A DNA stretch of 43,650 nt from Dysgonomonas sp. 511 (GTDB lineage: Bacteria; Bacteroidota; Bacteroidia; Bacteroidales; Dysgonomonadaceae). Under the pieces are notes generated by a model, which had not been told where the DNA came from, ran no database searches, and saw only the letters and a list, made by a program, of their open reading frames with translations. The DNA lies in contig NZ_QVMQ01000023.1 of assembly GCF_010501105.1 (NCBI RefSeq), forward strand, positions 1 through 43,650, read 5' to 3'. Positions 9,515 through 18,587 of the stretch are shown piece after piece (position 1 is the first letter of the stretch; the number at the start of each line of letters is the position of its first letter). Made by a program: the position numbers and the translations under genes.

Positions 9515-10660
9515 ATGATGAAAATAATAAAGAATGCAAAAATATACGCCCCTCATTATCTCGGACACAAAGATATACTGGTAGGTGCAGGCAAGATATT
9601 GCAGATTGAGGATAAGATTGATATTGCCCTGCCCGGCATCGAAACCATCGATGCACAAGGCAAGCTGGTATTCCCCGGTTTCATCGACCAGCATATCCAC
9701 GTCACGGGAGCAGGAGGGCAAACCGGCTATGCCTCTATGACGCCCCCTATCGAGTTGGGCGAACTTATAGCCTGCGGAACGACCACAGTGATGGGGTTAT
9801 TGGGCACCGACGGAACAACCAAGAGCCTGCAAAACCTGTATGCTAAAATACAGGGATTGGAGCAGGAAGGGATATCCGCCTATATGCTGACCAGCTACTT
9901 TGCATATCCTCCGGTCACCATTACGGGCGATGTACGTCAGGATATAATGTTTATCGACAAAGTTATCGGCTGTAAGATCGCCATCAGCGATGAGCGTGCC
10001 TCTCATCCCGATGCTAAAGAACTATTGCGTTTGCTGGGCGACATACAGGTTGCCGGCTTACTATCGCAAAAGAAAGGCATACTCCACGTACACCTCGGCG
10101 GACAACGCTCGGGTATGGCATTGCTGCTCGACCTTGTAGAAAAATACCAGGCCCCCATACGCCGCATATCGCCTACCCATGTAGGGCGCACCCACCCCTT
10201 GTTCGACGAAGCCATCCGCTTTGCCAAACTGGGCGGTATGATAGATATCTCGACCGGGGGAACAAAATTCGACGAGCCGTACAAGCAAGTATTGCTGGCA
10301 TTAGACCAGGGGGTGTCTATGGACAACATGACCCTCAGCAGCGATGGCAATGCAGGAGTGATGATTAAAAACGACGACGGCGAAATAGTAGGCTACCGCA
10401 AAGCACCTATCGACCTCAACTTCAAGCAAGTGGTAAAGCTAATAAATGAGGGGGGAGTAGACCCGTCCGAAGCTTTCAAACTCATCACCAGCAGTCCTGC
10501 CAAAAACCTGTCGTTGCCTCATAAGGGCACGATTGCCGTGGGTGGTGATGCTGACTTCTGTTTCCTCGACAACGACTATACGCTATACGATGTTGTTGCA
10601 AAAGGAGAACTGATGATGCAAGACAAAGTTATCTTAAGGAAAGGTACATATGAAAAATAA
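9515..10660 (+). CDS. iadA: Isoaspartyl dipeptidase (beta-aspartyl dipeptidase)
   Basis: IadA hydrolyses beta-aspartyl (isoaspartyl) dipeptides to L-aspartate and the second amino acid. It belongs to the binuclear-metal amidohydrolase superfamily. From the ATG at 9515 the protein has 381 residues, versus 390 in E. coli. The expected metal ligands are visible: HIH at residues 60-62, the bridging lysine K154 in CKIAISD, a histidine in HVHLGG near 191-193, H222 in SPTHVGR, and D277 in SSDGNAG. An in-frame TTG at 9446 would add 23 residues with no family similarity and is rejected as a start. The gene ends inside the start of the next porin frame (11-base overlap), so the two are translationally coupled. 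The natural substrates may be isoaspartyl peptides from aged proteins or from cyanophycin, which is inference. Confidence 0.93.
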   Translation: MMKIIKNAKIYAPHYLGHKDILVGAGKILQIEDKIDIALPGIETIDAQGKLVFPGFIDQHIHVTGAGGQTGYASMTPPIELGELIACGTTTVMGLLGTDGTTKSLQNLYAKIQGLEQEGISAYMLTSYFAYPPVTITGDVRQDIMFIDKVIGCKIAISDERASHPDAKELLRLLGDIQVAGLLSQKKGILHVHLGGQRSGMALLLDLVEKYQAPIRRISPTHVGRTHPLFDEAIRFAKLGGMIDISTGGTKFDEPYKQVLLALDQGVSMDNMTLSSDGNAGVMIKNDDGEIVGYRKAPIDLNFKQVVKLINEGGVDPSEAFKLITSSPAKNLSLPHKGTIAVGGDADFCFLDNDYTLYDVVAKGELMMQDKVILRKGTYEK

Positions 10661-11975
10661 TAAATCAGTATTTATGAAAAATATAACAAAACTATTATAC
10701 CTGTCATTATTGCTTCTGCCTGCGGGATTATTCGCACAGGACGGGGTCACTTTCGAAAAATATACGCTTGGCGAAGGTGTTACCATGAAGTCGAATAGTG
10801 ATAGCTATAGCCTAAACCTCCGGGGATTTGTGCAAACACAATCCGACACACGTTTCTACGAAGGTGGCGACGACAATTCACTCAGCCGTTTCCGCATACG
10901 CCGGGCACGTTTGCGTTTGTCGGGCGATGCATTCCGCAAAAAAGTGTCATATGTCTTATCTGCCGATTTTTCCGAATCGCTGGCAGGAGAAGAAGAAGCC
11001 AACAGCATACTCAAAGATGCTTATATCAGATACAACCCTACGTCGAACTGGAGTGTTACCTTCGGGCAGCGGTCGTTGGGAACAGACAGCCGCGAGATGC
11101 TTATCGGCTCCAACTCACTCGCGTTTGTCGACAGGAGCAAGGTTTCGTCGGCGTTCAGCACCATTCGCGAAGTAGGGCTGTTTGTAGAAGGAACAGTGAG
11201 GGTAGGTAACAATTCATTCCTGCGCCCATCGCTTATTATCACCGATGGCGATGGCAGCTTCACTACAGGCAAACGCACAGGAGGACTTAAATACGGAGGA
11301 CGTATCAATTACCTTCCTTTCGGGCGTTTCCGCGAGTTTGGCGAATTTCGGGGTGCTGATTTAGTACGCGAGCTTACGCCTAAACTATCGGTAGGAGCAG
11401 CATTCAGCTACAACAATGCGACCAGCGACCGCCGTGGCGGACGCACTACCGGTTCTATCATGTATCTGGATATAGACGAACAGCCGGCTCTGCCTTCCTA
11501 CAGCAAATTAGTAGCCGACTTCCTGTTCAAATACAAAGGCTTGTCGGTATTGGGCGAATTTGCCAAAACATGGGCAGGTGTTCCCGACGATATACATTAC
11601 CGTGTAAGGAACGACGGTACGTATGCCACAACCTTCGAGGGAGGAGTAGAAGACTATGTGAAAGGACGTATGATGTTAGGTTCGGGATACAATATCGAAG
11701 CTTCCTACCTCTTTCCTGCATTGTATCTGGTAGGAGCAAGATATACACACCTCAGGCCCGATAAAAACTCGTATATGCACAATACATTGTACAACAACCG
11801 CCGCAACTTCTACGAAATATCGGCCGCCAAATACCTTACCCGTTCGCATGCGATAAAGGTGCAGGCATCCTTCATCTATGTAGACGCGCGCGATGGTAGC
11901 CGCAACTTGCTGAATAGAGATATGGAAAATAAGAACGAGATGATGTTCCAGACTCTTTTACAGGTCTCATTTTAA
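10650..11975 (+). CDS. Porin of the O/P (phosphate-selective) type, first paralogue
   Basis: This is an outer-membrane beta-barrel of 441 residues. The signal peptide runs MKNITKLLYLSLLLLPAGLFAQ. The barrel shows many amphipathic strands and the family segments SRFRIRRARLRLSG, GLKYGGRINYLPFG and DLVRELTPKLSVGAAFSYN. The C-terminus ends in phenylalanine (LLQVSF), as needed for outer-membrane insertion. The ATG at 10650 has a strong AAGGAAAGG ribosome site, while the ATG at 10674 gives the cleaner signal peptide; both are possible. It overlaps iadA and precedes the M14 peptidase by 12 bp. O/P porins pass anions in Pseudomonas, but in Bacteroidota the substrates vary. Here small peptides are the likely cargo, by context only. 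Confidence 0.82.
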   Translation: MKNNKSVFMKNITKLLYLSLLLLPAGLFAQDGVTFEKYTLGEGVTMKSNSDSYSLNLRGFVQTQSDTRFYEGGDDNSLSRFRIRRARLRLSGDAFRKKVSYVLSADFSESLAGEEEANSILKDAYIRYNPTSNWSVTFGQRSLGTDSREMLIGSNSLAFVDRSKVSSAFSTIREVGLFVEGTVRVGNNSFLRPSLIITDGDGSFTTGKRTGGLKYGGRINYLPFGRFREFGEFRGADLVRELTPKLSVGAAFSYNNATSDRRGGRTTGSIMYLDIDEQPALPSYSKLVADFLFKYKGLSVLGEFAKTWAGVPDDIHYRVRNDGTYATTFEGGVEDYVKGRMMLGSGYNIEASYLFPALYLVGARYTHLRPDKNSYMHNTLYNNRRNFYEISAAKYLTRSHAIKVQASFIYVDARDGSRNLLNRDMENKNEMMFQTLLQVSF

Positions 11976-11987
11976 AAAACGAATACT

Positions 11988-13502
11988 ATGATGATGAGAC
12001 TAAAAATATTATTTACGCTGTTGTGCATAGTATCAATCGCTATGGCTCAGCAACCGAAGAAAATGGCTGAAAAGTTCTTTCCCGACCCTCTTTATGTGAC
12101 ACCATCGTTTCATAAAAAAGGCTATGTGAAATATGATGAACTTATCAAATACATAGAGAAAACTATTGCCGGAAAAGATTATATCTCCTTGCAATATATA
12201 GGCAACACACAGAAAGGCAAGCAAATACCGGCAGTTGTTTTCGGTAAATCAAACAATCCGAAATCGAAAGTAATGCTCACAGGCCGTGTACATGGCGACG
12301 AGCCGGGAAGTACGGAAGCACTTCTGCTTGTGATAGATAAGCTTGTTAACGACCCTACGTTTGCCTCGCTGGTAGAAAACCTGGAAATAGCCATCCTGCC
12401 AATGGTAAATATCGACGGCGGTGATAAGCTGAAGCGGCAGACAGCCAACGGGCTCGACCTCAACCGCGATATGAGCAAGCTGGCTACACCCGAAAATCAG
12501 GCTTTGCGCAAGTTCTTCAACGAATTTGCCCCCGATGTAGAACTCGACCTGCACGAATACAATCCTTTTCGTATCGACTATCTGAAATTCGGCAGTTTTG
12601 GCGTCTCGGGTTATGCCGATGTAATGTTTCTGTACAGCGAAAACCCGAATTATCAGACGCCATTGCGCAATTTCGTAAGCAACACATATCTCCCGCTATT
12701 AGAAGACGCTTTGAACAGGGACAGGCTAACCTATTGCAAGTATTTCACTTCTACACAGGTGAACGGCGAGGTGCAGTTGAATATGGGTGGAGGCAGCCCG
12801 CGTTCGTCCGCCACAGCCTTCGGGTTGGCTAATACCGTATCGCTACTGATAGAAATAAGGGGGACGAATATAGGTAAAGCCAATTTCAAGCGCAGGGTTT
12901 ATACAGGTTACCTCATAGCACTCAATACCCTGAAAATGGCAGATGAAAAGTCGGCTGAAATCAAGGAGGCAATCCGCCAGTCTACAGAATCGAAAGCAGA
13001 TATAGTCGTTACGCAACGTCGCACGGAAGAGCTTCGCAAGATACCTTTTATCGACATACAGAAAAACGGGTTGATAGATGTTGAGATTCCTGTACGCGAC
13101 GCCGCACAACGCAAAGACGGCATAGTAAGGAAACGGCCTTTTGCTTATGCCCTGTTACCAAATCAAACTGTGTTGGCTGATAAACTCCGGGACTTAGGCA
13201 TATTGGTAGAAACATTGGACAAAGACAGAAACATGGATGCCGAAGCCTACACAATAAGCGATTACAGGGAAAGTGAAGAAAAATTCGAAGGCTTCTATGA
13301 GCAAATAGTGAAAACTGAGGTGGCTTCTAAAAAAGTAAACCTGCCCAAAGGTTCATTCATCGTAAAAATGGATCAGCGCAACAGCAATCTGGCGGCTGTA
13401 GTTTTAGAACCCGAAGCCGAAAACGGATTTGTACGCTACCATGTTTTGCCTGTAAAGCTGGGCGAAGAACTTCCTGTTTACCGGATAATAAACAACTACT
13501 AA
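11988..13502 (+). CDS. M14-family zinc carboxypeptidase, secreted
   Basis: This is a 504-residue metallopeptidase with a signal peptide (cleavage near AMA-QQ), hence periplasmic or surface-exposed. The zinc ligands are visible as H102 and E105 in GRVHGDEPGSTE and H189 in ELDLHEYNPF. R160 in LDLNRD is the substrate-carboxylate arginine typical of M14. The catalytic domain fills about residues 40-300. The C-terminal 200 residues are a beta-rich extension without a motif I recognise. Three consecutive ATG codons open the frame. It lies between two paralogous porins with 12- and 28-bp gaps, which supports co-transcription. Likely role: trimming peptides in the periplasm before uptake. Confidence 0.85.
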   Translation: MMMRLKILFTLLCIVSIAMAQQPKKMAEKFFPDPLYVTPSFHKKGYVKYDELIKYIEKTIAGKDYISLQYIGNTQKGKQIPAVVFGKSNNPKSKVMLTGRVHGDEPGSTEALLLVIDKLVNDPTFASLVENLEIAILPMVNIDGGDKLKRQTANGLDLNRDMSKLATPENQALRKFFNEFAPDVELDLHEYNPFRIDYLKFGSFGVSGYADVMFLYSENPNYQTPLRNFVSNTYLPLLEDALNRDRLTYCKYFTSTQVNGEVQLNMGGGSPRSSATAFGLANTVSLLIEIRGTNIGKANFKRRVYTGYLIALNTLKMADEKSAEIKEAIRQSTESKADIVVTQRRTEELRKIPFIDIQKNGLIDVEIPVRDAAQRKDGIVRKRPFAYALLPNQTVLADKLRDLGILVETLDKDRNMDAEAYTISDYRESEEKFEGFYEQIVKTEVASKKVNLPKGSFIVKMDQRNSNLAAVVLEPEAENGFVRYHVLPVKLGEELPVYRIINNY

Positions 13503-13530
13503 TAACGTGAAAAAACAAAACAATATAATT

Positions 13531-14751
13531 ATGAAAAGAATATTTATCATATGTGTTTCGATCCTGATATCAGGAGGACTTTTCGCTCAGGGGAAATCGC
13601 ATGGAAAAACAGATTTCAGGTTGGGAAACGGCCTTGATATACAACTCAACGATGGCGACTATTCGTTCAATCTCGGCGGATTTATCCAAGCCGGTGCGCA
13701 ATACCAGAAAGATGAGGGCAGCAAAGCCGAAAACCGTTTCGATATAAAATACGGCTTCCTTTCGCTGGCAGGCAATGCCAAGAAAGAAAAAGTAAGCTTC
13801 CTGTTGCAACTCGATTTTGCTGATAGCAAACCATTGATGGACGCATGGATTGCATACCAGCCCATAAAGTTTCTGAAAATAAGCGCAGGACAAAAACAGA
13901 CATTTACCAACAACCGCGAAATGACATTCCTCGAAAACAGGCTGTCGATGGTAGACCGCAGCATATTGAGCCGCAACTTGTCGAACAAAGGGCGCGAACT
14001 GGGATTGTTCCTCGAAAGTGAATTTTTACTCGGAAATGTAGGCTTTATGCCGCAGGTGGCTGTAACTACCGGCGACGGGCGCAACTCTTTTGGCTCCAGC
14101 TCTATAGATGTAGATAAAGGCGGGTTGAAATATGGAGGGCGACTCGACGTATGTCCTTTGGGACTGTTTGCAGCCGGAAACGATAAGGTAGGCGCAGACC
14201 TTGCGCACGAAACAACGCCTAAAATAAAAGTGGGGGTAGCCGGAAGTTACAACTCGGGTGTGAGCAACAACATAGGCGAAGGGCATGGCGATTTTGCACT
14301 ATATACAAAAGAAGGAAAAGAAAAACTGCCTGATTACCGCAAGCTATATGCCGACATCATGTTCAAATATCAGGGCTTCTCCCTTCTGGGCGAATACGGA
14401 AATACCTCTGCGGCTCGTCTTGCAGGACTTTATACGGCATCGAACCAGACCGGGCAATTGGTTCCCGGCGAAATAAGTTCGTATCTTAATCTGGGAGACA
14501 GCTATAATATCCAAATGGGTTATGCCCTTCGCAACGGGTTTGCTTTAGACCTGCGCTATACGAAGGTAAAGCCGGAATTTAAAGAGAGTAATTCTTTGTT
14601 GCAGGATATGAGCGCATACGATGCTACTCTTTCAAAATATTTTGTGGATAACCGCCTCAAAATACAGGGAGGATTTTCGTATCTCGACTATAAGAGCAAT
14701 AGCATACGAAACCATATTCAGGCAGAATTATTGATGCAGATAATTTTTTAA
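13531..14751 (+). CDS. Porin of the O/P type, second paralogue
   Basis: This is an outer-membrane barrel of 406 residues when started at the ATG at 13531, which opens a good signal peptide (MKRIFIICVSILISGGLFAQ). A GTG at 13507 would add eight unlikely residues. It is a clear paralogue of the porin at 10650: both contain GLKYGGR, a DL(A/V)-E-TPK segment followed by VG-A-SYN, and end in phenylalanine (LMQIIF). The pair probably arose by duplication and then diverged, possibly to pass different peptide classes. It is the last gene before a gap with a long inverted repeat. Confidence 0.82.
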   Translation: MKRIFIICVSILISGGLFAQGKSHGKTDFRLGNGLDIQLNDGDYSFNLGGFIQAGAQYQKDEGSKAENRFDIKYGFLSLAGNAKKEKVSFLLQLDFADSKPLMDAWIAYQPIKFLKISAGQKQTFTNNREMTFLENRLSMVDRSILSRNLSNKGRELGLFLESEFLLGNVGFMPQVAVTTGDGRNSFGSSSIDVDKGGLKYGGRLDVCPLGLFAAGNDKVGADLAHETTPKIKVGVAGSYNSGVSNNIGEGHGDFALYTKEGKEKLPDYRKLYADIMFKYQGFSLLGEYGNTSAARLAGLYTASNQTGQLVPGEISSYLNLGDSYNIQMGYALRNGFALDLRYTKVKPEFKESNSLLQDMSAYDATLSKYFVDNRLKIQGGFSYLDYKSNSIRNHIQAELLMQIIF

Positions 14752-14760
14752 GTATATTAA

Positions 14761-14830
14761 AACACAGAGTAAAAAGAGTATCAGGGGTATTATCGTAAAA
14801 GAACTCGTTTAACTCCTTTTACTCTGTGTT
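14761..14830. repeat. Long inverted repeat, 19-bp arms
   Basis: AACACAGAGTAAAAAGAGT at 14761-14779 pairs with 14812-14830 (18 of 19 positions) around a 32-base spacer. It starts 9 bases after the porin stop codon and ends 27 bases before the next ATG. It has no T tract at the right place, so it is not a standard terminator. Confidence 0.75.
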
Positions 14831-14857
14831 GAAAAAATCACATCAGAAAATTATAAA

Positions 14858-15757
14858 ATGAAAAAATCATTTCAAATCATATCATTACTCTCCTTCCTGT
14901 TGCTGTTTTCGTGTGGCGACAGCGATGGCGGCGATGATACGAACCCTACAGGAGGAATAACGAATGGTAGCGGAAAGTTTGAATACAACCGGTACACCCC
15001 GTTGAAAGACAAGCCCGTGAACGTATATTATGCGATAAGCCAAGGCGATATGTCTACAATGCCGGTAATATTTGTCTTTCCGGGAACCAACAGGGATGCC
15101 GATAATTATATCCGCCCGTGGATGGATATTGTAAAGACACACCGTTGCATGGTGTTTTCGATAGAATTTCCCGAAAAATATTATTCGGGCGACGAATACA
15201 TAACCGGAAATGTGATAGACAATTCGGGACGGTTTGTAGATAGAGAAAAATGGACATTCTCCATCATCGAACCGCTATTTGAATATATAAAAGCAGAAAC
15301 CGGCAACAAAAGTATCCGCTACAGCCTCTTCGGTCATTCAGCCGGATCGCAGTTTGTACACCGCTATGTACTGTTCAACCCCAATGCCAAGATAGATAAA
15401 GCCGTGGCTGCAAATGCCGGCTGGTACACCATGCCGCTGTTCAATGTAGATTTTCCATATGGATTGAAAAACACACAGCTATCGCGCACGGATGTAGCTT
15501 CGGCCTGCAAGGTAGATATGACTGTCCATCTCGGCGAAAGCGACAATAATCCCAACGACCCTTCGCTACGCAAAACGCCGGAGGCAATGTTGCAGGGAGA
15601 ACACCGCTATGCACGAGGGCTATATTTCTACAACAATAGCAAGACTATGGCTACCAGCAGCAGCTTCCAGTTTAACTGGACAATGCGTAAAGTACCCAAT
15701 GTAGCACACGATCAGGCGGCAATGGCGAAAGATGCCGTTCATATCTTTTTCGACTAA
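14858..15757 (+). CDS. Lipoprotein alpha/beta hydrolase (serine hydrolase)
   Basis: This is a 299-residue protein with a lipoprotein signal (lipobox LLFSC, Cys19) followed by an Asp/Gly-rich linker. The fold signature is that of a serine hydrolase: nucleophile elbow GHSAG with Ser161, an Asp in GESDNNP as the acid candidate, and His284 in VAHDQ near the C-terminus. It resembles the esterase/PHB-depolymerase-like hydrolases. No further substrate clue is visible. It follows the second porin on the same strand after 106 bp containing a long inverted repeat, so it may be a separate transcript. By location it could deacylate or cleave substrates for the same scavenging pathway, which is inference. 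Confidence 0.78.
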   Translation: MKKSFQIISLLSFLLLFSCGDSDGGDDTNPTGGITNGSGKFEYNRYTPLKDKPVNVYYAISQGDMSTMPVIFVFPGTNRDADNYIRPWMDIVKTHRCMVFSIEFPEKYYSGDEYITGNVIDNSGRFVDREKWTFSIIEPLFEYIKAETGNKSIRYSLFGHSAGSQFVHRYVLFNPNAKIDKAVAANAGWYTMPLFNVDFPYGLKNTQLSRTDVASACKVDMTVHLGESDNNPNDPSLRKTPEAMLQGEHRYARGLYFYNNSKTMATSSSFQFNWTMRKVPNVAHDQAAMAKDAVHIFFD

Positions 15758-15834
15758 GAAAAGAAACACATAATGCAATTTTATCTCAAGAACTTTATCT
15801 GTATTATGTAGGTAATAAGCGTATTATCCGAGTG

Positions 15835-15975
15835 AAAAGTAACAATGAAAAAATAGCGGATATGTGTTACTTTTGTTACTTTTTTTCTTAGCTAATAGCC
15901 CTAAAAGCCGGATAATTATTGTCTAAAAAAGTAACAGATAAAAAACGAGTAAAATGTGTTACATGTGTTACTTTT
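15835..15975. repeat. GTTACTTTT repeat array in the maeB leader gap
   Basis: The gap between the hydrolase and maeB (15758-16130) holds no gene. It contains two related modules. Each has an AAAAGTAAC word (15835-15843 and 15927-15935) followed by inverted GTTAC words (15866, 15875; 15958, 15967). The first module forms a stem with a trailing run of eight T and looks like an AT-rich terminator. The second ends in TTTTTG. Confidence 0.6.
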
Positions 15976-16054
15976 TGCCCCTTTAATAGCGGTGAAAAAT
16001 GACCCGGTACATTTGAGATCACCGTGGTTAAAATATTTTGTTTCAATAAAATTT

Positions 16055-16086
16055 CCCCTGTCCGGCTAAATCTAAACCGGACGGGG
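16055..16086 (+). promoter_or_regulatory. GC-rich hairpin in the maeB leader
   Basis: CCCC-T-GTCCGG pairs with CCGGAC-GGGG (16055-16065 with 16077-16086, one bulged T). It is a strong stem in an otherwise AT-rich leader, ending 44 bases before the chosen maeB ATG. It overlaps an alternative GTG start at 16086 and so argues against that start. It may protect or regulate the mRNA. Confidence 0.55.
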
Positions 16087-16130
16087 TGAAAGATTCATTT
16101 ACCCGTTTTATCAACAAAAACCTTTTTTTT

Positions 16131-18407
16131 ATGCCTAAAGTAACGCGAGATGCAGCATTGAAGTATCATGCATCAGGTAAACCCGGAAAGATTGAAGTAA
16201 TACCTACTAAACCTCACAGCACCCAGACCGACCTGTCGCTGGCATATTCGCCCGGAGTGGCCGAGCCTTGCCTCGAAATAGAAAAAGACCCGCGCACCGC
16301 ATACGACTACACGGCAAAAGGGAACCTGGTAGCCGTAATATCGAACGGAACGGCTGTACTGGGATTGGGCAATATAGGAGCATTGGCAGGGAAGCCTGTG
16401 ATGGAAGGCAAAGGCTTGTTGTTCAAAATATTTGCAGGTATCGACGTCTTCGATATTGAGGTAGACGAAACTGATCCTGATAAGTTTATACAAACAGTAA
16501 AGGCAATAGCCCCTACCTTTGGCGGTATCAATCTGGAGGACATCAAATCTCCCGAATGCTTCGAAATAGAACGGCGGCTCAAGGAAGAACTGAATATCCC
16601 CGTTATGCACGACGACCAGCACGGCACAGCTATCATATCGGCTGCCGCGCTTCTCAATGCTCTCGACCTGACGAACAGGGATATTTCGAAGATACGCATA
16701 ATAATAAACGGAGCAGGAGCTTCGGCTGTAGCATGTACCAAGCTGTACATGAAATTCGGGTTGCGCAAAGAGAACATCATAATGTGCGACCGCCACGGCG
16801 TATTGAATACCCGGCGTACCGATCTGGACAAATCGAAAGCGTATTTTGCTGTAGATACTCCGTTCGACACACTGGCAGAAGCAATAAAGGGGGCAGATGT
16901 ATTTGTCGGTTTGTCGGTTGGCAATGTATTGACAAAAGAGATGGTACGAACAATGAACGCCAACCCGATCGTTTTTGCATTGGCAAACCCCGACCCTGAG
17001 ATTTCGTATGAAGACGCAATGTCCTCGCGCGAAGATATCATTTTCGCCACAGGACGCTCCGATTATCCCAACCAGGTAAACAATGTATTGGGCTTCCCAT
17101 ACATTTTCAGGGGAGCGCTTGATGTACGCGCCACAACGATAAACGAACCGATGGAACTGGCAGCAGCAAGGGCAATAGCCCAGCTAGCTAAAGAGCCTGT
17201 GCCGGATGTTATCAATACTGCCTACGAACTGAAACGTGTAAGCTTCGGCAGGGAATATATAATACCTAAGCCGATGGATCCGAGGCTGCTGACGGTTGTA
17301 TCATCGGCCGTAGCCAAAGCAGCAATGGATACCGGGGTGGCACAACGCGAGATCACCGACTGGGAGGCTTACGAAAACAGCCTTTCGGATATGCTAGGCT
17401 ATAGCAATAAGCTGATTCACAGGCTTACGAATCTTGCAAAAAGTGCTACTAAAAAGGTTGTCTATTGCGAGGGCAATCATATCAATATGATTAAGGCTGC
17501 CGTATTCTCCCTGAAGAGCGAGATATGCAGCCCGATACTGTTGGGCAGCAAGGAGAGGATATATAACCTTGCCAATGAAAACGGGCTCGACCTGACCGGA
17601 ATAGAGGTGATAGACCACCGAAGTATCGACGAGGACATACGGCGGGCACGCTACGCTAAAATACTGAGCGAACGCAAATCGCGCGAGGGTATCTTCTATC
17701 AGGAGGCTTTTGAGAAGATGAACGACCGCAATTACTTCGGTATGATGATGGTAGAAACAGGCGATGCCGATGCCGTGATTACAGGCATATACAGTCAGTA
17801 CAGGGATTTTGCCCGTACATCGCTCGAAGTGATAGGACTGAAACCCGGATACAACCATTTTGCGGCCATGCACATTGTACAAACACGGCGCGGCCCTTAT
17901 TTCCTTGCTGATACGCTGATAAACCGTTGGCCGGATGCCGATGCGCTGAAAGATATTGTAAGGCTTACCCACGATTCCGTCAGGTATTTTACTACCGATC
18001 CTGTGATGGCAATGCTTTCTTTCTCCAACTTCGGGACAGAGGATGACGGCACGCCAAAGATGGTTTCGGATGTTATAAGATACTTCCACGAGAATTATCC
18101 CGAATATGACATCGACGGCGAAATGCAGCTAAACTTCGCAATGAACAAGGAACTACGCGACGAGAAATTTCCATTCAACAAGATAAAGGGCAAAGATGTA
18201 AATACGCTTATCTTCCCCAATCTCAGCTCGTCTAATATTGCGAGTAAATTGTTGATAGAACTGGGTATAGGCGGCGAAAGCATAGGGCCGATACAAATGG
18301 GGTTGCGCAAGCCGGTTCACTTTATGGACGTGGAAAGCCCGGTGAGGGATATTATAAATATAACTACTGTAGCTGTAGTAGAAGCTATTACAAATACAAA
18401 GAAATAA
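16131..18407 (+). CDS. maeB: NADP-dependent malic enzyme, MaeB type (malic + phosphotransacetylase-like)
   Basis: This enzyme oxidatively decarboxylates malate to pyruvate with NADP. From the ATG at 16131 it has 758 residues, the same as E. coli MaeB (759). It begins with the family sequence MPKVTRDAALKYHASGKPGK. The N-terminal half is the malic enzyme: YSPGVAEPCLEI, GTAVLGLGNIGALAGKPVMEGK, DDQHGTA and the dinucleotide loop NGAGASA. The C-terminal 320 residues form a phosphotransacetylase-like domain, usually a sensor of acetyl-CoA and not catalytic. A GTG at 16086 would add 15 unrelated residues inside a hairpin. It lies alone on the plus strand. It links to the C4-dicarboxylate metabolism suggested upstream. 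Confidence 0.95.
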   Translation: MPKVTRDAALKYHASGKPGKIEVIPTKPHSTQTDLSLAYSPGVAEPCLEIEKDPRTAYDYTAKGNLVAVISNGTAVLGLGNIGALAGKPVMEGKGLLFKIFAGIDVFDIEVDETDPDKFIQTVKAIAPTFGGINLEDIKSPECFEIERRLKEELNIPVMHDDQHGTAIISAAALLNALDLTNRDISKIRIIINGAGASAVACTKLYMKFGLRKENIIMCDRHGVLNTRRTDLDKSKAYFAVDTPFDTLAEAIKGADVFVGLSVGNVLTKEMVRTMNANPIVFALANPDPEISYEDAMSSREDIIFATGRSDYPNQVNNVLGFPYIFRGALDVRATTINEPMELAAARAIAQLAKEPVPDVINTAYELKRVSFGREYIIPKPMDPRLLTVVSSAVAKAAMDTGVAQREITDWEAYENSLSDMLGYSNKLIHRLTNLAKSATKKVVYCEGNHINMIKAAVFSLKSEICSPILLGSKERIYNLANENGLDLTGIEVIDHRSIDEDIRRARYAKILSERKSREGIFYQEAFEKMNDRNYFGMMMVETGDADAVITGIYSQYRDFARTSLEVIGLKPGYNHFAAMHIVQTRRGPYFLADTLINRWPDADALKDIVRLTHDSVRYFTTDPVMAMLSFSNFGTEDDGTPKMVSDVIRYFHENYPEYDIDGEMQLNFAMNKELRDEKFPFNKIKGKDVNTLIFPNLSSSNIASKLLIELGIGGESIGPIQMGLRKPVHFMDVESPVRDIINITTVAVVEAITNTKK

Positions 18408-18441
18408 GGCTCTTGCCTGTTTTAGGTGTTTTTTATTCTTG

Positions 18442-18480
18442 GAACTTCTGCATCCGTTCGGTTTGCAGAAGTTCTGTTTA
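18442..18480 (+). terminator. Terminator-like hairpin after maeB
   Basis: A perfect 11-bp stem (18442-18452 with 18464-18474) sits 34 bases after the maeB stop codon. The T tract after it is weak (TGTTTAAT), so efficiency is uncertain. Confidence 0.6.
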
Positions 18481-18543
18481 ATAACATCATCTGCCCTGGC
18501 AGTAATATTATTTTTCGTGCATTCATCCTGAATCGGCACTCTT

Positions 18544-18579
18544 TTTGCATCCATACTTATAAACAAATTAGTACATTTG
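18544..18579 (+). promoter_or_regulatory. Promoter of the DUF4199-GT2 pair
   Basis: TTTG at 18544-18547 and TACATTTG at 18572-18579, spaced 24 bases apart, lie immediately upstream of the ATG at 18588. The spacing is somewhat long, but the -7 box is exact. Its position supports the shorter start of the next gene. Confidence 0.55.
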
Positions 18580-18587
18580 TAGCGAAT

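Noticed and set aside
15835..15975. A CRISPR-like array
   Set aside because: Words are only 9 bases long, occur in both orientations and lack equal-length spacers. No cas genes are present.
16086..16130. A GTG start for maeB
   Set aside because: It lies in a strong hairpin and adds residues before the conserved MPKVTRDAALKYH start.
18426..18587. A 54-residue N-terminal extension of the DUF4199 protein
   Set aside because: It runs through a hairpin and the promoter boxes, and the family begins at the ATG at 18588.
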